Assembly: GCA_905221605.1 (NCBI GenBank) | Contig: CAJNDS010002801.1 | Location: 312,001 to 376,000, forward strand | DNA from: Symbiodinium natans | Lineage: Eukaryota > Sar > Dinophyceae > Suessiales > Symbiodiniaceae | DNA: 64,000 nucleotides | Reading direction: 5' to 3' | In this document: positions 54,488 to 64,000 of the stretch, piece by piece | Layout: each line of letters starts with the position of its first letter | Position numbering within the stretch: position 1 is the stretch's first letter | Program-made: the position numbers and the translations under genes | The notes under the pieces: generated by a model | What the model saw: the letters and a program-made list of their open reading frames with translations, nothing else | Databases searched by the model: none | What the model was told of the DNA's origin: nothing

Positions 54488-56512
54488 TGCGAGAAAGATC
54501 GCACGCAAACAATGCAAGACTGCTTTGTCTTGAATGGCAGCTAAAGACAAGTTTAGCAAGCCAAGAACGCGTATCAACGGCATTTTTTGTTTTCTTGAGT
54601 TGATGCAAACGGTATCGAAGAGAAAAAATCTTGTTTGTCTGTAAGTTGATTTCAATTATTATTGAACTCAAAGGGGTTCCAAAAGCAGCTCAATTCTGGG
54701 CACCGAAAACGGTCCCTAGATTTTGGATTTCCTGTGTGAACATACAAGGCCACCCAGGTTGGAGCCTCAAATTGGAACCCAAGTTTAGAAGCCATTTTTG
54801 GGCCCAGTTGCGGCGTTTTTTTCACACACGGGAAGCCAGATCTGGCTTTCACGGCTTCTCGTTGCGAGTAAAACAAATAAGCCTCTCAGTCGGTTCCAGT
54901 CTAAGTCTTGTGTCAGTCTTCCCCCAAAATTAGAACAGCAGGCAGCAAGGTGGCAAAGTGTGCTTGTTTGGAACCGGAACTTTCTCTAACAGTGCGAGAA
55001 AGATCGCACGCGAACAATGCAAGACTGCTTTGTCTTGAATGGCAGCTAAAGACAAGTTTAGCAAGCCAAGAACGCGTATCAACGGCATTTTTTGTTTTCT
55101 TGAGTGTTGATGCAAACGGTATCGAAGAGAAAAAATCTGAGTTGATTTCAATTATTATTGAACTCAAAGGGGTTCCAAAAGCAGCTTAATTCTGGGCACC
55201 GGAAACGGTCCCTAGATTTTGGATTTCCTGTGTGAACATACAAGGCCACCCAGGTTGGAGCCTCAAATTGGAACCCAAGTTTAGGAGCCATTTTTGGGCC
55301 CAGTTGCGGCGTTTTTTTCACACACGGGAAGCCAGATCTGGCTTTCACAGCTCCTCGTTGCGAGTAAAACAAATAAGCCTCTCAGTCGGTTCCAGTCTAA
55401 GTCTTGTGTCAGTCTTCCCCCAAAATTAGAACAGCAGGCAGCAAGGCGGCAAAGTGTGAACTTGTTTGGAACCGGAACTTTCTCTAACAGTGCGAGAAAG
55501 ATCGCACGCGAACAATGCAAGACTGCTTTGTCTTGAATGCCAGCTAAAGACAAGTTTAGCAAGCCAAGAACACGCGTATCAACGGCGTTTTTTGTTTTCT
55601 TGAGTGTTGATGCAAACAGTATCGAAGAGAAAAAATCTTGTTTGTCTGTGAGTTGATTTCAATTATTATTGAACTCAAATGGGTTCCAAAAGCAGCTCAA
55701 TTCTGGGCACCGAAAACGGTCCCTAGATTTTGGATTTCCTGTGTGAACATACAAGGCCACCCAGGTTGGAGCCTCAAATTGGAACCCAAGTTTAGGAGCC
55801 ATTTTTGGGCCCAGTTGCGGCGTTTTTTTCACACACACGGGAAGCCAGATCTGGCTTTCACAGCTCCTCGTTGCGAGTAAAACAAATAAGCCTCTCAGTC
55901 GGTTCCAGTCTAAGTCTTGTGTCAGTCTTCCCCCAAAATTAGAACAGCAGGCAGCAAGGCGGCAAAGTGTGAACTTGTTTGGCACCGGAACTTTCTCTAA
56001 CTGTGCGAGAAAGATCGCACGCGAACAATGCAAGAGTGCTTTGTCTTGAATGCCAGCTAAAGACAAGTTTAGCAAAGCCAAGAACACGCGTATCGACGGC
56101 GTTTTTTGTTTTCTTGAGTGTTGATGCAAACAGTATCGAATAGAAAAAATCTTGTTTGTCTGTGAGTTGATTTCAATTATTATTGAACTCAAATGGGTTC
56201 CAAAAGCAGCTCAATTCTGGGCACCGAAAACGGGCCCTAGATTTTGGATTTCCTGTGTGAACATACAAGGCCACCCAGGTTGGAGCCTCAAATTGGAACC
56301 CAAGTTTAGGAGCCATTTTTGGGCCCAGTTGCGGCGTTTTTTTCACACACGGGAAGCCAGATCTGGCTTTCACAGCTCCTCGTTGCGAGTAAAACAAATA
56401 AGCCTCTCAGTCGGTTCCAGTCTAAGTCTTGTGTCAGTCTTCCCCCAAAATTAGAACAGCAGGCAGCAAGGCGGCAAAGTGTGAACTTGTTTGGAACCGG
56501 AACTTTCTCTAA
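54488..56512. repeat. Four tandem copies of a roughly 0.5-kb unit
   Basis: The word GTGCGAGAAAGATCGCAC recurs at 54487, 54992, 55490 and 56003, giving periods of 505, 498, 513 and about 510 bp. Copies are highly similar, differing by short indels (copy 2 lacks TTGTTTGTCTGT). The word itself is a perfect 6-bp stem (GTGCGA / TCGCAC) with a 6-base loop. Frames of 74-177 codons on the minus strand recur in each copy but break in others, so coding is doubtful. The array is flanked on both sides by TIR elements. Confidence 0.95.
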
Positions 56513-58104
56513 CTGTGGAGGTCACTGGAGCTTCCCTACCTTTTCGATCAGTTTTGCTGCCCCTCATCTTGGGTTTCAGATTCTCCAGGTTTTGGTGCAA
56601 GGCCTGAAGGCAGAAGAGGAGAAAAGAAGGGTGCAGCGTCAACATCGGTGGAAACTGCAGCTTGGAAAAGTTCAATGCTTTGAAACAAGTGTTTTTAAAA
56701 GCCTCTGACAGTGCCGTTTGGACAGAAATCAACTGCAGGACGAGACAAGTTCAACCGTGGTGTTGATTCTGCAAAGTGTATTACCAGAATGTGAATAAGT
56801 GCGAGCGAAGCGAGCGAAACACCAGAGTAAATTCAACAACTTTAACTGATCAAGTGTTGATTTTAAGGGTTTTTTCAACATTTTCGGAAACTTCAGAAAT
56901 TTTGAAAATTTGTTGAATGGTGCTGAATCCAGGGAAGAATTGCAACACGCAACCAAAAACGAAAGACAAAGAATTGAGGGCACCCAGCCTGAAAAAGAAA
57001 GCAGAGTTCTGCTCAATCTTCTCTCAAATTTCAGTGTGCCTTGAATTTCTGTTTGGCCATTTTGGAAAATCAAAGACAAGAGCACGCAATCGAAGCTTTG
57101 TCAAAAAAAGTCGAATGGGAATGGAAATCGAGGCTGGGCGACTCTCAAGTCCTTCTGGCCATGATGAGAGGTCAGTGTGATTGTTGTTTTTTTCAATGTT
57201 AGCAAGAACTGCAAAAACATTGGTTTTTCCTTCGCCCGTCTAAAAAAGAATTTTCTCTTGTTTTGTTCAATGTTTTCTGTATTTTTTGTTGGAATGATCT
57301 CTCGGTTGCAAGCTTCAGAAAGAGAGAATTTTGAGAAAAACAGATCGTTTAGCAAGTGTTTTTGGTAAGTCCGGTAAGCTGTCGATTGACCAGAAAGACA
57401 GTGAAAGAAATTGCAATCGGAACTTAAAGACATCCATAGAAATGTGCATTTTGTGGTTTCAGCTGTTTTTCTGAGTGTGCATGTGCAAGAGTGTTGTAGA
57501 TGTGTGTGTGTGAATTTGTAGTTGCAAAGTAGGTTTGCGGGTGCATGTCTTTCTTTTTCTGTGCTTCATTTTTCGTTGCTGCTGGGTGTTCTGTGCTTTG
57601 CCTCTGTGCTTAATTTTTTCGTCTGTTGGGTTGCTGCCTTCATTTTGTCGCTGTGTGCCTTTCTGTGCCTTCATTTTTGGTCGCTTGTGTTTTGCATTTT
57701 TCGTGTCTTCATTTTTGGTCGCTGTGTAGTGCCTTTTCTGCACCTTCATTTTGGTCGCTGTGTGTGCCTTTCTGTGCCTTAGTAACACCAAATCAAAAAA
57801 CAGTGGCCTTGCAGTGGTGTCTGTGTGTGTTTACCTCGTTTTTTTCATTGTGAATGGGTGTGGTGTGTTGTGGTTTCGGCGTTTTGGCAGAGAGTTGTGT
57901 GTGTCATGGAGTGTGGTGTGTTTCATGATGTGGGTGCAAAGTGGCTTTAGTGGGTGGTGTGCGTTTGCGTGTCTGTCGGCTGGGTTCTGCTGGCTGTTCA
58001 AGTGTGGAAGTGTGCGGGTGGTGAAAGGTGTGTGGATTTGGAGACACAAAAAGAGGGCAAGAAATCAACTCCAAAAGGTAGGGAAGCCGAAGTGACCTCC
58101 ACAG
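56513..58104. mobile_element. Terminal-inverted-repeat element, copy 2 (1.6 kb)
   Basis: The left end CTGTGGAGGTCACTGGAGCT and the inverted right end CTGTGGAGGTCACTTCGGCT agree over 32 bp with three mismatches. TAA lies immediately outside both ends (56510-56512 and 58105-58107), a candidate 3-bp target duplication of the TWA kind known for PIF/Harbinger elements. The middle (about 56848-57780) is an AT-rich insert absent from copy 1. No transposase is recognised. Confidence 0.75.
57560..57785. repeat. Minisatellite, about 36-40 bp period
   Basis: CTTCATTTTTGGTCGCTGTG and TGCCTTTCTGTGC words alternate about five times inside TIR copy 2. Confidence 0.85.
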
Positions 58105-58816
58105 TAATCGGCCGATTTTTTTTCAAATAGCACAAAGTAATCTTCACAGTCTTGTGCTCGAAAACCGAAATTGCCGTTTTGGCCGCATTGCAGTCTGAAA
58201 GTCAGCTTTTTTTTCAAATTCAGAAACAAAAATGACATGTTACAGTCTTTTTGAAGACCAAAAACTCAAATTTCCAAAAGTCTAATTTCTTCTGACAGTG
58301 CTTGACCTATCTCGTTCCACGCTATTGTGGCTTATCCTGTTGTGATATGTTGTATTGTGTTCCGTTATGCCGTGGTCTTTCAAGCCGTTTTACAAATTTG
58401 TGCATTTTTCCAATCTGTCAAGTCACAGGCAAGCTGTCTATGTTGGCCATCTTCGAATGATGTTAGTCCTTTCTTCGCAATTATTTGTAATGTGCCTCTA
58501 CTGGTTGCTCGTGTTTCAACAAATTTCAAAGAGCGCAAGAAACTGCATCGCGGATTGTCTATCTTGATTACCCCAAACATACATTTTTTGTATGAAGGCC
58601 GTTCATTTATGTTTTCAATTTGTTTTTTGTACAAATTACGTGACATCTACAGACGACAGAATTTCGAAGAGAATGAATTGTCTTCGCTTTGAGAATCGCT
58701 TTTACAGCAGCAAGAAATTGTCGTGCAAGATTTGAAACATCTTTACTTTTCAGAAACACACCTGTAATTTGGGAAGCTGCATTTGCGACATGCTATGTGC
58801 GATGGAAATCTTTGTT
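58105..58816. other. AT-rich stretch, one doubtful frame
   Basis: A plus-strand 121-codon frame (58327-58692) is hydrophobic and rich in Phe/Ile/Cys. Its base composition matches the AT-rich surroundings rather than the genes, so I do not call it. Confidence 0.4.
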
Positions 58817-59205
58817 TCATGTGCACAATTTTCCGCAGTCTGATTTCATCCCGCTTTGCTCGTAGCTTGGGGGGGCAAACGTGTGGCTGTGAGGAGCTGC
58901 TGCTTGTGTGTGACTTGGCGGGAATCGTTTAAAAGTGGCCACAGTCAACAGGCCTGGCTGTGTCCCGAGAGCCTCTTTGTCATTGGGCCAAGCGCGGCCA
59001 AAGTGATGTTGGGTTGAAGAAGCCATGGAACCAAAAAACAGAGCACCAACATCGCACTGAAATCATTTGAACTTGAGAAAAGAAGTAAGATACTTACAAT
59101 TGTTTGGGGAGCTCGCACCCTGGTCGGCTTTGGGTAGTGAGGCAAATCATTGACAATCAACAGCAAGGCTCTTTGCTGTATGTTGTGGCAAAGAGTACTC
59201 CAAGA
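58817..59205 (-). CDS. 3' end of an unknown gene, two exons with a canonical intron
   Basis: Exon 59098-59205 ends APQTI|GTAAGT. A 41-bp intron (59057-59097) ends ATTTCAG, and the frame continues CDVGALFFGSMASSTQHHFG, then RAWPNDKEALGTQPGLLTVA, to a stop at 58817-58819. The donor is the only GTAAGTAT consensus among confident minus-strand exons. The upstream exon reads RALLLIVNDLPHYPKPTRVR. No domain is recognised. It is the rightmost minus-strand gene. Confidence 0.6.
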
Positions 59206-59944
59206 CCCCACTCATCGTTGCACCATTTTTCACAATGAAAGCCATTCAGCAGCCATGGAGACTGGGATCAGTGCAGTTCGTAGGAGCCTTTTCATGCAGT
59301 TCGCTGAAGCCGTTTGAAGGGAAAGATTGGATGTACACGATTGACTCGACTGTCTCGGTTTTCAGTGCCTGTTTGGACCGGCGGAACCCACTAATTAGCT
59401 AGCTTCCATGTTGCACACGGCTCCAAGCGTTCAGCAGCTCATATAAAAATGGAATTTTTTCATCATCACGACGACGACGACAAATGCAAAACAAAAACAG
59501 TTTTTTTCAGAGCAGCGAGTAAAAAATCTGGCTCAACCATGTGCGGGGTAACGACGGTAACGATCAATTTTGTATAGCGGAGAACACAGCGAGGAAAGCT
59601 TCTTTCATGAGATCTGGATTCGCAAGTTAGGGAGCCATGGACAAGTTCCTCCCAATTCCCAAAGAGTCATGAACCATGCACGCTTGTGGTGAAGGATGAA
59701 CGTCGCGGATGCTCTTGGCTTCAAAGGGTGTCTGGCGAAAATTGATAGTTGCATCATGAGCAAGAAGTGACAATTACTGTGCGTTTGCCATCTGTGCTTC
59801 TTGGATTTGTGACAGTGGTCACTGCGCATCCCAAGCTTGGACGCTGTGGCCGCCATGGATTTTGGTCTTCCTCCTGGTGGTATAGGCTTGGCATGACTGG
59901 GCACAGTTGAACAAGCAGTCGCAGCAACAATCGTTGCGTTGCAG
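59206..59944. promoter_or_regulatory. Divergent strand-switch region between gene arrays
   Basis: Minus-strand genes lie to the left and plus-strand genes to the right, with no exon I can support in between. If transcription in this genome starts at divergent array boundaries, as reported for dinoflagellates, both arrays would start here. It holds a short GACGACGAC repeat (59470) and T-runs. No TATA box can be claimed. The call rests on gene order alone. Confidence 0.35.
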
Positions 59945-61085
59945 GGCCGAGCCCTGGCATCAACATGACCCCTGGTGGCCCGCCGGGTCCTGGTGGGCCT
60001 GGTGGACCTGGTGGGCAGGGTGGGGACGGTGCTCCGGTGTATGGCAGGCAGGGAAGTAGGTGAACAGTTGGAGCAAACGCTGTGGGGGATCGGGGCCACC
60101 GGATTTAGAGCCCTTCAGGCGAAATGTGAGACTGGCCCCCGAAGTGAACCGACGCTTGGCCAGGAAAGCAGTTGCAGCTGCACAGAGCTGCGCAACATTT
60201 CATGAGATTTCTTAATTCACGGTGCCTGTATTCAAATCCAGTAATTTCTGCTGGTTTTTTTTGGCGAGTTCTCAGGAATCCTGTATGTGCGCAATTTGCC
60301 CTACAAAATCAGCCGGGCACTGGGTAAGTTTCGAATGCACGTTTCTTGCTCTCAACTTGCATTCTCTGCTCGACTTTTCTACCCATCTCTTCGCCGAGCT
60401 TAGGTGCAGATGAGCTCTATGACATATTTGGCAAGTACGGCTCAATCCGTCAGGTTCGCCGTGGCAATGGTCTTGAGCCCAGTTCGGCTGATGCCATTCC
60501 GCTTCTGAAAGAGTAGTCACTTAGTAGTCAAACATGGGCCCGCGTTGTGGTGCCAGGCCCAGAAACGCGCGGCACCTGCTTCGTGGTCTACGACGACATC
60601 TACGATGCCCTGCACTCAAGAATGTTTTTGTGATGTTTCCTGTCACGGGTTCGTTTGTTGTCTTCAGGCCAAGGCCTTCAAACCACTGAGGCCAAGAATG
60701 CCATGGACCACTTGAGTGGTTTCAACGTCGCAGGACGGCCTGAGCCCAAGTATGCGACACTTTCCAATTCAGTGTCGCCTCGGGTTTCAAAATAAAGCCG
60801 GGACAGGCCGCAAGAGATCGGAAGGGTTACTTTTCATTTTAAGTTCCGCTGTCGTTCACGGCACCAAACTGCAGGTACTTGGTGCTGTTGTACTATAACC
60901 CCTTCAAGATGCAGCAGAAGGTGGATGCAAAGGTCAAGCGCGAGGACATCGAGAGGCTCAAGAAGAAGTTGCCTGGCGCAACATTTCAGCCCATAGAGAT
61001 TGGTTCAACCACGGCTGCTTTCGTTACTGGCCTGGCTTCATGGCTTCTTGCCCTTGCCGATCTATGTGTCAACTTGAAAACCTGA
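59945..61085 (+). CDS. SF3B6: SF3B6 / p14 splicing factor 3B subunit (6 exons)
   Basis: Six exons join in phase: 59945-60052, 60276-60323, 60404-60469, 60557-60606, 60691-60737 and 60875-61085. The RRM is complete: GILYVRNLPYKIS (RNP2), ELYDIFGKYGSIRQVRRGN, PETRGTCFVVYDDIYDA (RNP1), AKNAMDHLSGFNVAGR, and YLVLLYYNPFKMQQKVDAK. This follows the animal p14 sequence closely through the part that binds SF3B1 and the branch-point adenosine of the U2 snRNP. Donors are GA, GT, GT, GC, GC and all acceptors AG|G. The N-terminal exon is Gly/Pro rich (PGGPPGPGGPGGPGGQGGDG) with Met at 59965; it is longer than usual and its first upstream exon is unknown. The last exon runs past the usual C-terminus (after RLKKKLPG) into a hydrophobic tail, so a further intron may be missed. 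Confidence 0.9.
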
Positions 61086-61586
61086 CTACAACAAGTTGCC
61101 ATCTAGCCAGAAACCTTGCTTCTGCCCATTCCCAGATAAGCTCTGAACCGAGGTTTCTTTGAGACATCTGCTGAGAGAAGGCGATAGAGAATTTACGCTG
61201 TCTCCCTTGGAGGGCTTGGGATTGGGGGGGTCCCTGTTTTGAAGCTTAGGCCTAGATCTGTTGGTGCAGTACATAGGCGTTTATGGTACGTGTTTGACCA
61301 TTGTGCAAGTTGCAGTGCTGCTTCTGTTCCCAAATCGCACATTGCTGAGCCTGCTGGACCAGTTATGGAAAGCGGAGTCGGGCTTCAAAAGGTGCAGAGA
61401 CTTCGCAAAGAGGATGCTGTGTGGCGCAATAGAGCTTTAGAGATCATGCGTGGTGCTTCAATCTGCGCATCGGCTCAGCATCGGGAAGAGGCATCTCATG
61501 TCGCTCTGCTGGGGCCGTATAGTTGCGCAGTGTACTTTGGAATCGCCGCTTAGCCCATCTGCTCCCAGCATTCCCCATGCCGTGAG

Positions 61587-61969
61587 GTGTTCGACAGAAT
61601 GTTAGACATGTGTTTAGGAAGGGGGTATCCAGATGCATTCAGCTTTCGGGAGGGGTTGGTGGCCCCAGAGTGCACCATGCATGCCTACATCTCGGAGATG
61701 TTCCCCTCGCACGCCTTTCAGGTGCGCGGTCGGGGCCCGAGCGCCTTCATTGAATAAACCCCCAACTTGCACGATGTACTGATGCTCGGGATTCTTTCTT
61801 CTTTCGTCTCTGTTTACTCGGCGCCCTGACATGCCGATCATGTTGGGCACCACATGTCAGTTATGCAGAGAAGAATGGTAAAGCAGACCTTAAATGCCTT
61901 TGCTGAGGTGCCTTTGCTGTGCTACCGAAAAGTGTTGAGGGAAGGAACGCCGCATTTGAAGCCGCAAAA
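61587..61969 (+). CDS. Exons of an unknown plus-strand gene
   Basis: Exon 61587-61721 (GTGAG|G acceptor, TTTCAG|GTGCGC donor, 45 codons) reads VFDRMLDMCLGRGYPDAFSF, then REGLVAPECTMHAYISEMFP. A second exon, 61908-61969 (GCTGAG|G acceptor, GCAAA|GTTTAC donor), reads AFAVLPKSVEGRNAAFEAAK. Phases do not match directly, so at least one exon lies between them or they belong to different genes. They follow SF3B6 in the same direction. No family recognised. Confidence 0.5.
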
Positions 61970-62752
61970 GTTTACTCCATCCTGTGCTTCCGAGGCGGCC
62001 GCGACCGGGCGGACACCCGGCCTGCTTTGGCCTCCGGCTCGGCCCCTGGCTCGCCCGGCTTGGCCTCCGGCTGGGCCTTCGGCTCTGGGGTCCCACTGCT
62101 TGGCGCCTTGGGCTTTGCGGCTCGCGAGGCCCAGCTGTGGCTTCTGAAGTTTACATCGCATTTCGGACGGTTTCGGTTGTTTTTTTTCTTGTTTTGAGGT
62201 AGGCCGATTTCGTGCCTTTTGCCATGGCAAGTTTCAGGGAGGGTGTTGGAGGGGCCCATCTTCGGTTCTTTTTTGGAGATTGGGCGGAGGCACTGTGCGT
62301 CCACATCTGGCCGCGAGAGCGTCTGGAACTTGGGAAGGCTTGGGGCGGTTTGGTCTCGCGCTTCGTGTAGACGTTTGTGGATCGAGGCTCGGATTTGAAT
62401 GTTTCCCTCTCAGGCTTTCACATTCCTGCCTAAGTTCGGGCCGCAAAGTTTCATGCAAAGCACGCTGGGATGCTCATATCGTTTCATACTGATTTAGGGA
62501 TCCGTGCCTGTCTGAAATTAGATCGTGGTGGTCGCTGGCATACTTGTGCCAAGCCAGCCATGTGCTGGCAGGGAGGATGTGCTACTCGTAGTGCACTTGT
62601 TGTAGCAGTCGTGCTGACAGCCATTTCTGTAGTGCTTAGCTTGTATTGAGTAGCTACTGCAGTTGTAAACGCCCAGGCCATGGAGGGCGACGGCAAATCT
62701 CAAGGAGTTTTGCAGACCCGATCCTGCTGCTTTTGCACGCCATCCAATCAAT
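61970..62752. other. Stretch without a resolved exon
   Basis: GC-rich CCGGCTCGG / GGCTTGGCC repeats at 62010-62110, probably intronic, and overlapping frames on both strands. Confidence 0.4.
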
Positions 62753-62995
62753 TTGAACACGACGGTTATTTTGCGGCAAGTGTCCAGGTTTGGCTTGGGC
62801 ATGGTGCAATGTTGCATAGGCTCAGATATTCGACTCCTCAGTGATCTGAGCAGGAGGGTTCTGTCTCGGGACCAGTACATGCCGAATGAACCTGGCAAGT
62901 CCTCCGACCAGGCGCAGCTGCCCCATGTCATTGGAACATATCTTGCAGTATCGAAGCTCTTGCTTTCCTTTTTCAAATCGAAGGACACGACTTGA
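62753..62995 (+). CDS. Candidate terminal exon, unknown protein
   Basis: Plus frame ending in a stop, protein-like from about 62790: SDIRLLSDLSRRVLSRDQYM, PNEPGKSSDQAQLPHVIG, VSKLLLSFFKSKDTT. A 172-codon minus frame covers the same DNA but is Ser/Thr/His rich and less convincing. Strand fits the right-hand array. Confidence 0.42.
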   Translation: MNTTVILRQVSRFGLGMVQCCIGSDIRLLSDLSRRVLSRDQYMPNEPGKSSDQAQLPHVIGTYLAVSKLLLSFFKSKDTT

Positions 62996-63521
62996 ACTGC
63001 CTTGCGTGCACAGGTAGCGTACGAGCAGCTGTGCACGCGCTGGAACCGTGAAGAAGCGGAGGCCTTGTGTACAGAAGCATATGTAAAGCTTATGTGAGCT
63101 AAGGTTGGAGTGGACGCTCCTCAAGTGGACCCTTTTGTTTGGCATCTACCCAGGATGACCTATCTTGGACCCTTTTTCTCGAGGGCCTTATAAGGTTTTA
63201 GGAACTTTGGGGCTTAAGTGGAAGCTTGCTTAAGATTTCGGACAGGCCGTGCAGCGCTGCAAGCGCACCTTACAGAGCGACAAGACCAGCCGCGATGCAG
63301 GGGGCTTACAGTGGGGTCTCAACCCTGAAACCTTAGTCCAAAAACATCTGCTGCTTGTCTGAATATTGCTTGTCATCTTGCTTTCGGCTTGGTGGAGTAC
63401 CAAGCCAGCTCGTGACAGCTAGTGAGTGACTTAGTGCCCTGCCCTTGACGTTTGTTTTGAGCTTCCTGCAAATGGGGCCTCAATGTGCTTGCCTGACCTC
63501 GACTGATGCATTCCGTGCCTG

Positions 63522-63785
63522 ATGCTAGGACAAGATTTTGGCCTTGAACGAACTGGAGTACTGGGCCATGAGGCCTGTCTGTTCCTGGCTGCTGAGTTTC
63601 GCCATTCAGCCCATGGAGTAGACATAGTGCTTAACGCTGCAGACTGTAACCCGGCTTGGTGCAGGCGAGGTGGCTACGATGCAGAAGTCATCCTCATTGG
63701 CATGTTAAAGCCGCCGCCACAAGCTCCACATGTTCACGGACTGGAAGAGCCCATGACTTTGAGAGACTTGCTTGATCTCGGTTAG
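63522..63785 (+). CDS. Candidate 3' end of a plus-strand gene
   Basis: From an ATG at 63522 the frame stays open for 87 codons to a stop and is convincingly protein-like: DFGLERTGVLGHEACLFLAA, EFRHSAHGVDIVLNAADCN, YDAEVILIGMLKPPPQAPHV, EEPMTLRDLLDLG. It may begin earlier through an intron. No family recognised. The last 215 bp of the window hold nothing I can support. Confidence 0.5.
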   Translation: MLGQDFGLERTGVLGHEACLFLAAEFRHSAHGVDIVLNAADCNPAWCRRGGYDAEVILIGMLKPPPQAPHVHGLEEPMTLRDLLDLG

Positions 63786-64000
63786 CCAAGGGAGTCAGAC
63801 AAGGACGTAGCTGGGCAGGCAAGGTGCATCACTACTTGCAGCACTTTACAAGAGCCAATACACGAACACCAGGCGCACATCAGTCTGAAGAAAACATGGG
63901 CAGCCCACTTCAACATGTGGGTCAACAATGATGTTGACCATGGTGCGGCGCCTAGCTGCTCCTGGCTGTAATTGGCTGTACCATCTAGGAGCGCAAGTGC

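Noticed and set aside
55659-56192. 177-codon minus-strand frame in the 0.5-kb array
   Set aside because: It crosses a unit boundary and is broken in sister units; it looks like a by-product of unit length. The repeat itself is reported.
54488-56512. CRISPR-like array
   Set aside because: Units are 0.5 kb and contiguous, with no short repeat-spacer pattern, and the genome is eukaryotic.
1-64000. Dinoflagellate spliced-leader sequence or relics
   Set aside because: I looked for the CCATTTTGGCTCAAG core on both strands by eye and found no convincing match; a computed search could still find degenerate relics.

Overview
This is nuclear DNA of a eukaryote, most likely a dinoflagellate and probably of the Symbiodiniaceae type. 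Four things point there. (1) Genes are cut into short exons of 25-150 bp, and the introns often begin with GC or GA instead of GT and nearly always end in AG followed by G. (2) Blocks of CCCTAAA/TTTAGGG telomere-like repeat lie inside the sequence. (3) There is a pile-up of decayed non-LTR retroelements whose reverse transcriptase resembles, from memory, the family that crowds dinoflagellate genomes. (4) Almost all credible exons from 0 to 59.2 kb lie on the minus strand and those from 59.9 kb rightward on the plus strand, as in long one-directional gene arrays. There are no bacterial features. No search could be run, so all names rest on motifs read by eye.

0-42 kb: a minus-strand gene array broken by microsatellites. 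Best supported are a protein-kinase N-lobe running off the left edge; an intronless 443-residue membrane protein with a cadherin-like beta-sandwich and Cys-rich ectodomain (8620-9951); a LicD/fukutin-like nucleotidyltransferase-fold gene in ten phase-consistent exons (12433-14553); an unidentified five-exon gene (22449-23424); an isoprenylcysteine/phospholipid methyltransferase-like gene in six exons (28323-29895); an intronless 464-residue multi-pass membrane protein (31294-32688); and a membrane RING-H2 protein (41080-41859). Between them are weaker exon candidates, given with low confidence.

36.5-58.1 kb: repeat-rich. A 267-bp satellite, homopolymer runs that may be assembly scars and telomere-like blocks are followed at 43.1-48.8 kb by fragments of several LINE-like elements on both strands, one carrying a nested 5'-truncated insertion with an A-rich tail. 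At 53.6-58.1 kb two copies of a terminal-inverted-repeat element bracket four tandem copies of a 0.5-kb unit.

58.8-64 kb: a minus-strand gene ending the left array, a divergent switch region, then plus-strand genes led by a six-exon SF3B6 (p14) spliceosomal protein gene, the most securely identified gene here. There is no operon or common pathway; the order reflects one-directional array organisation rather than function.
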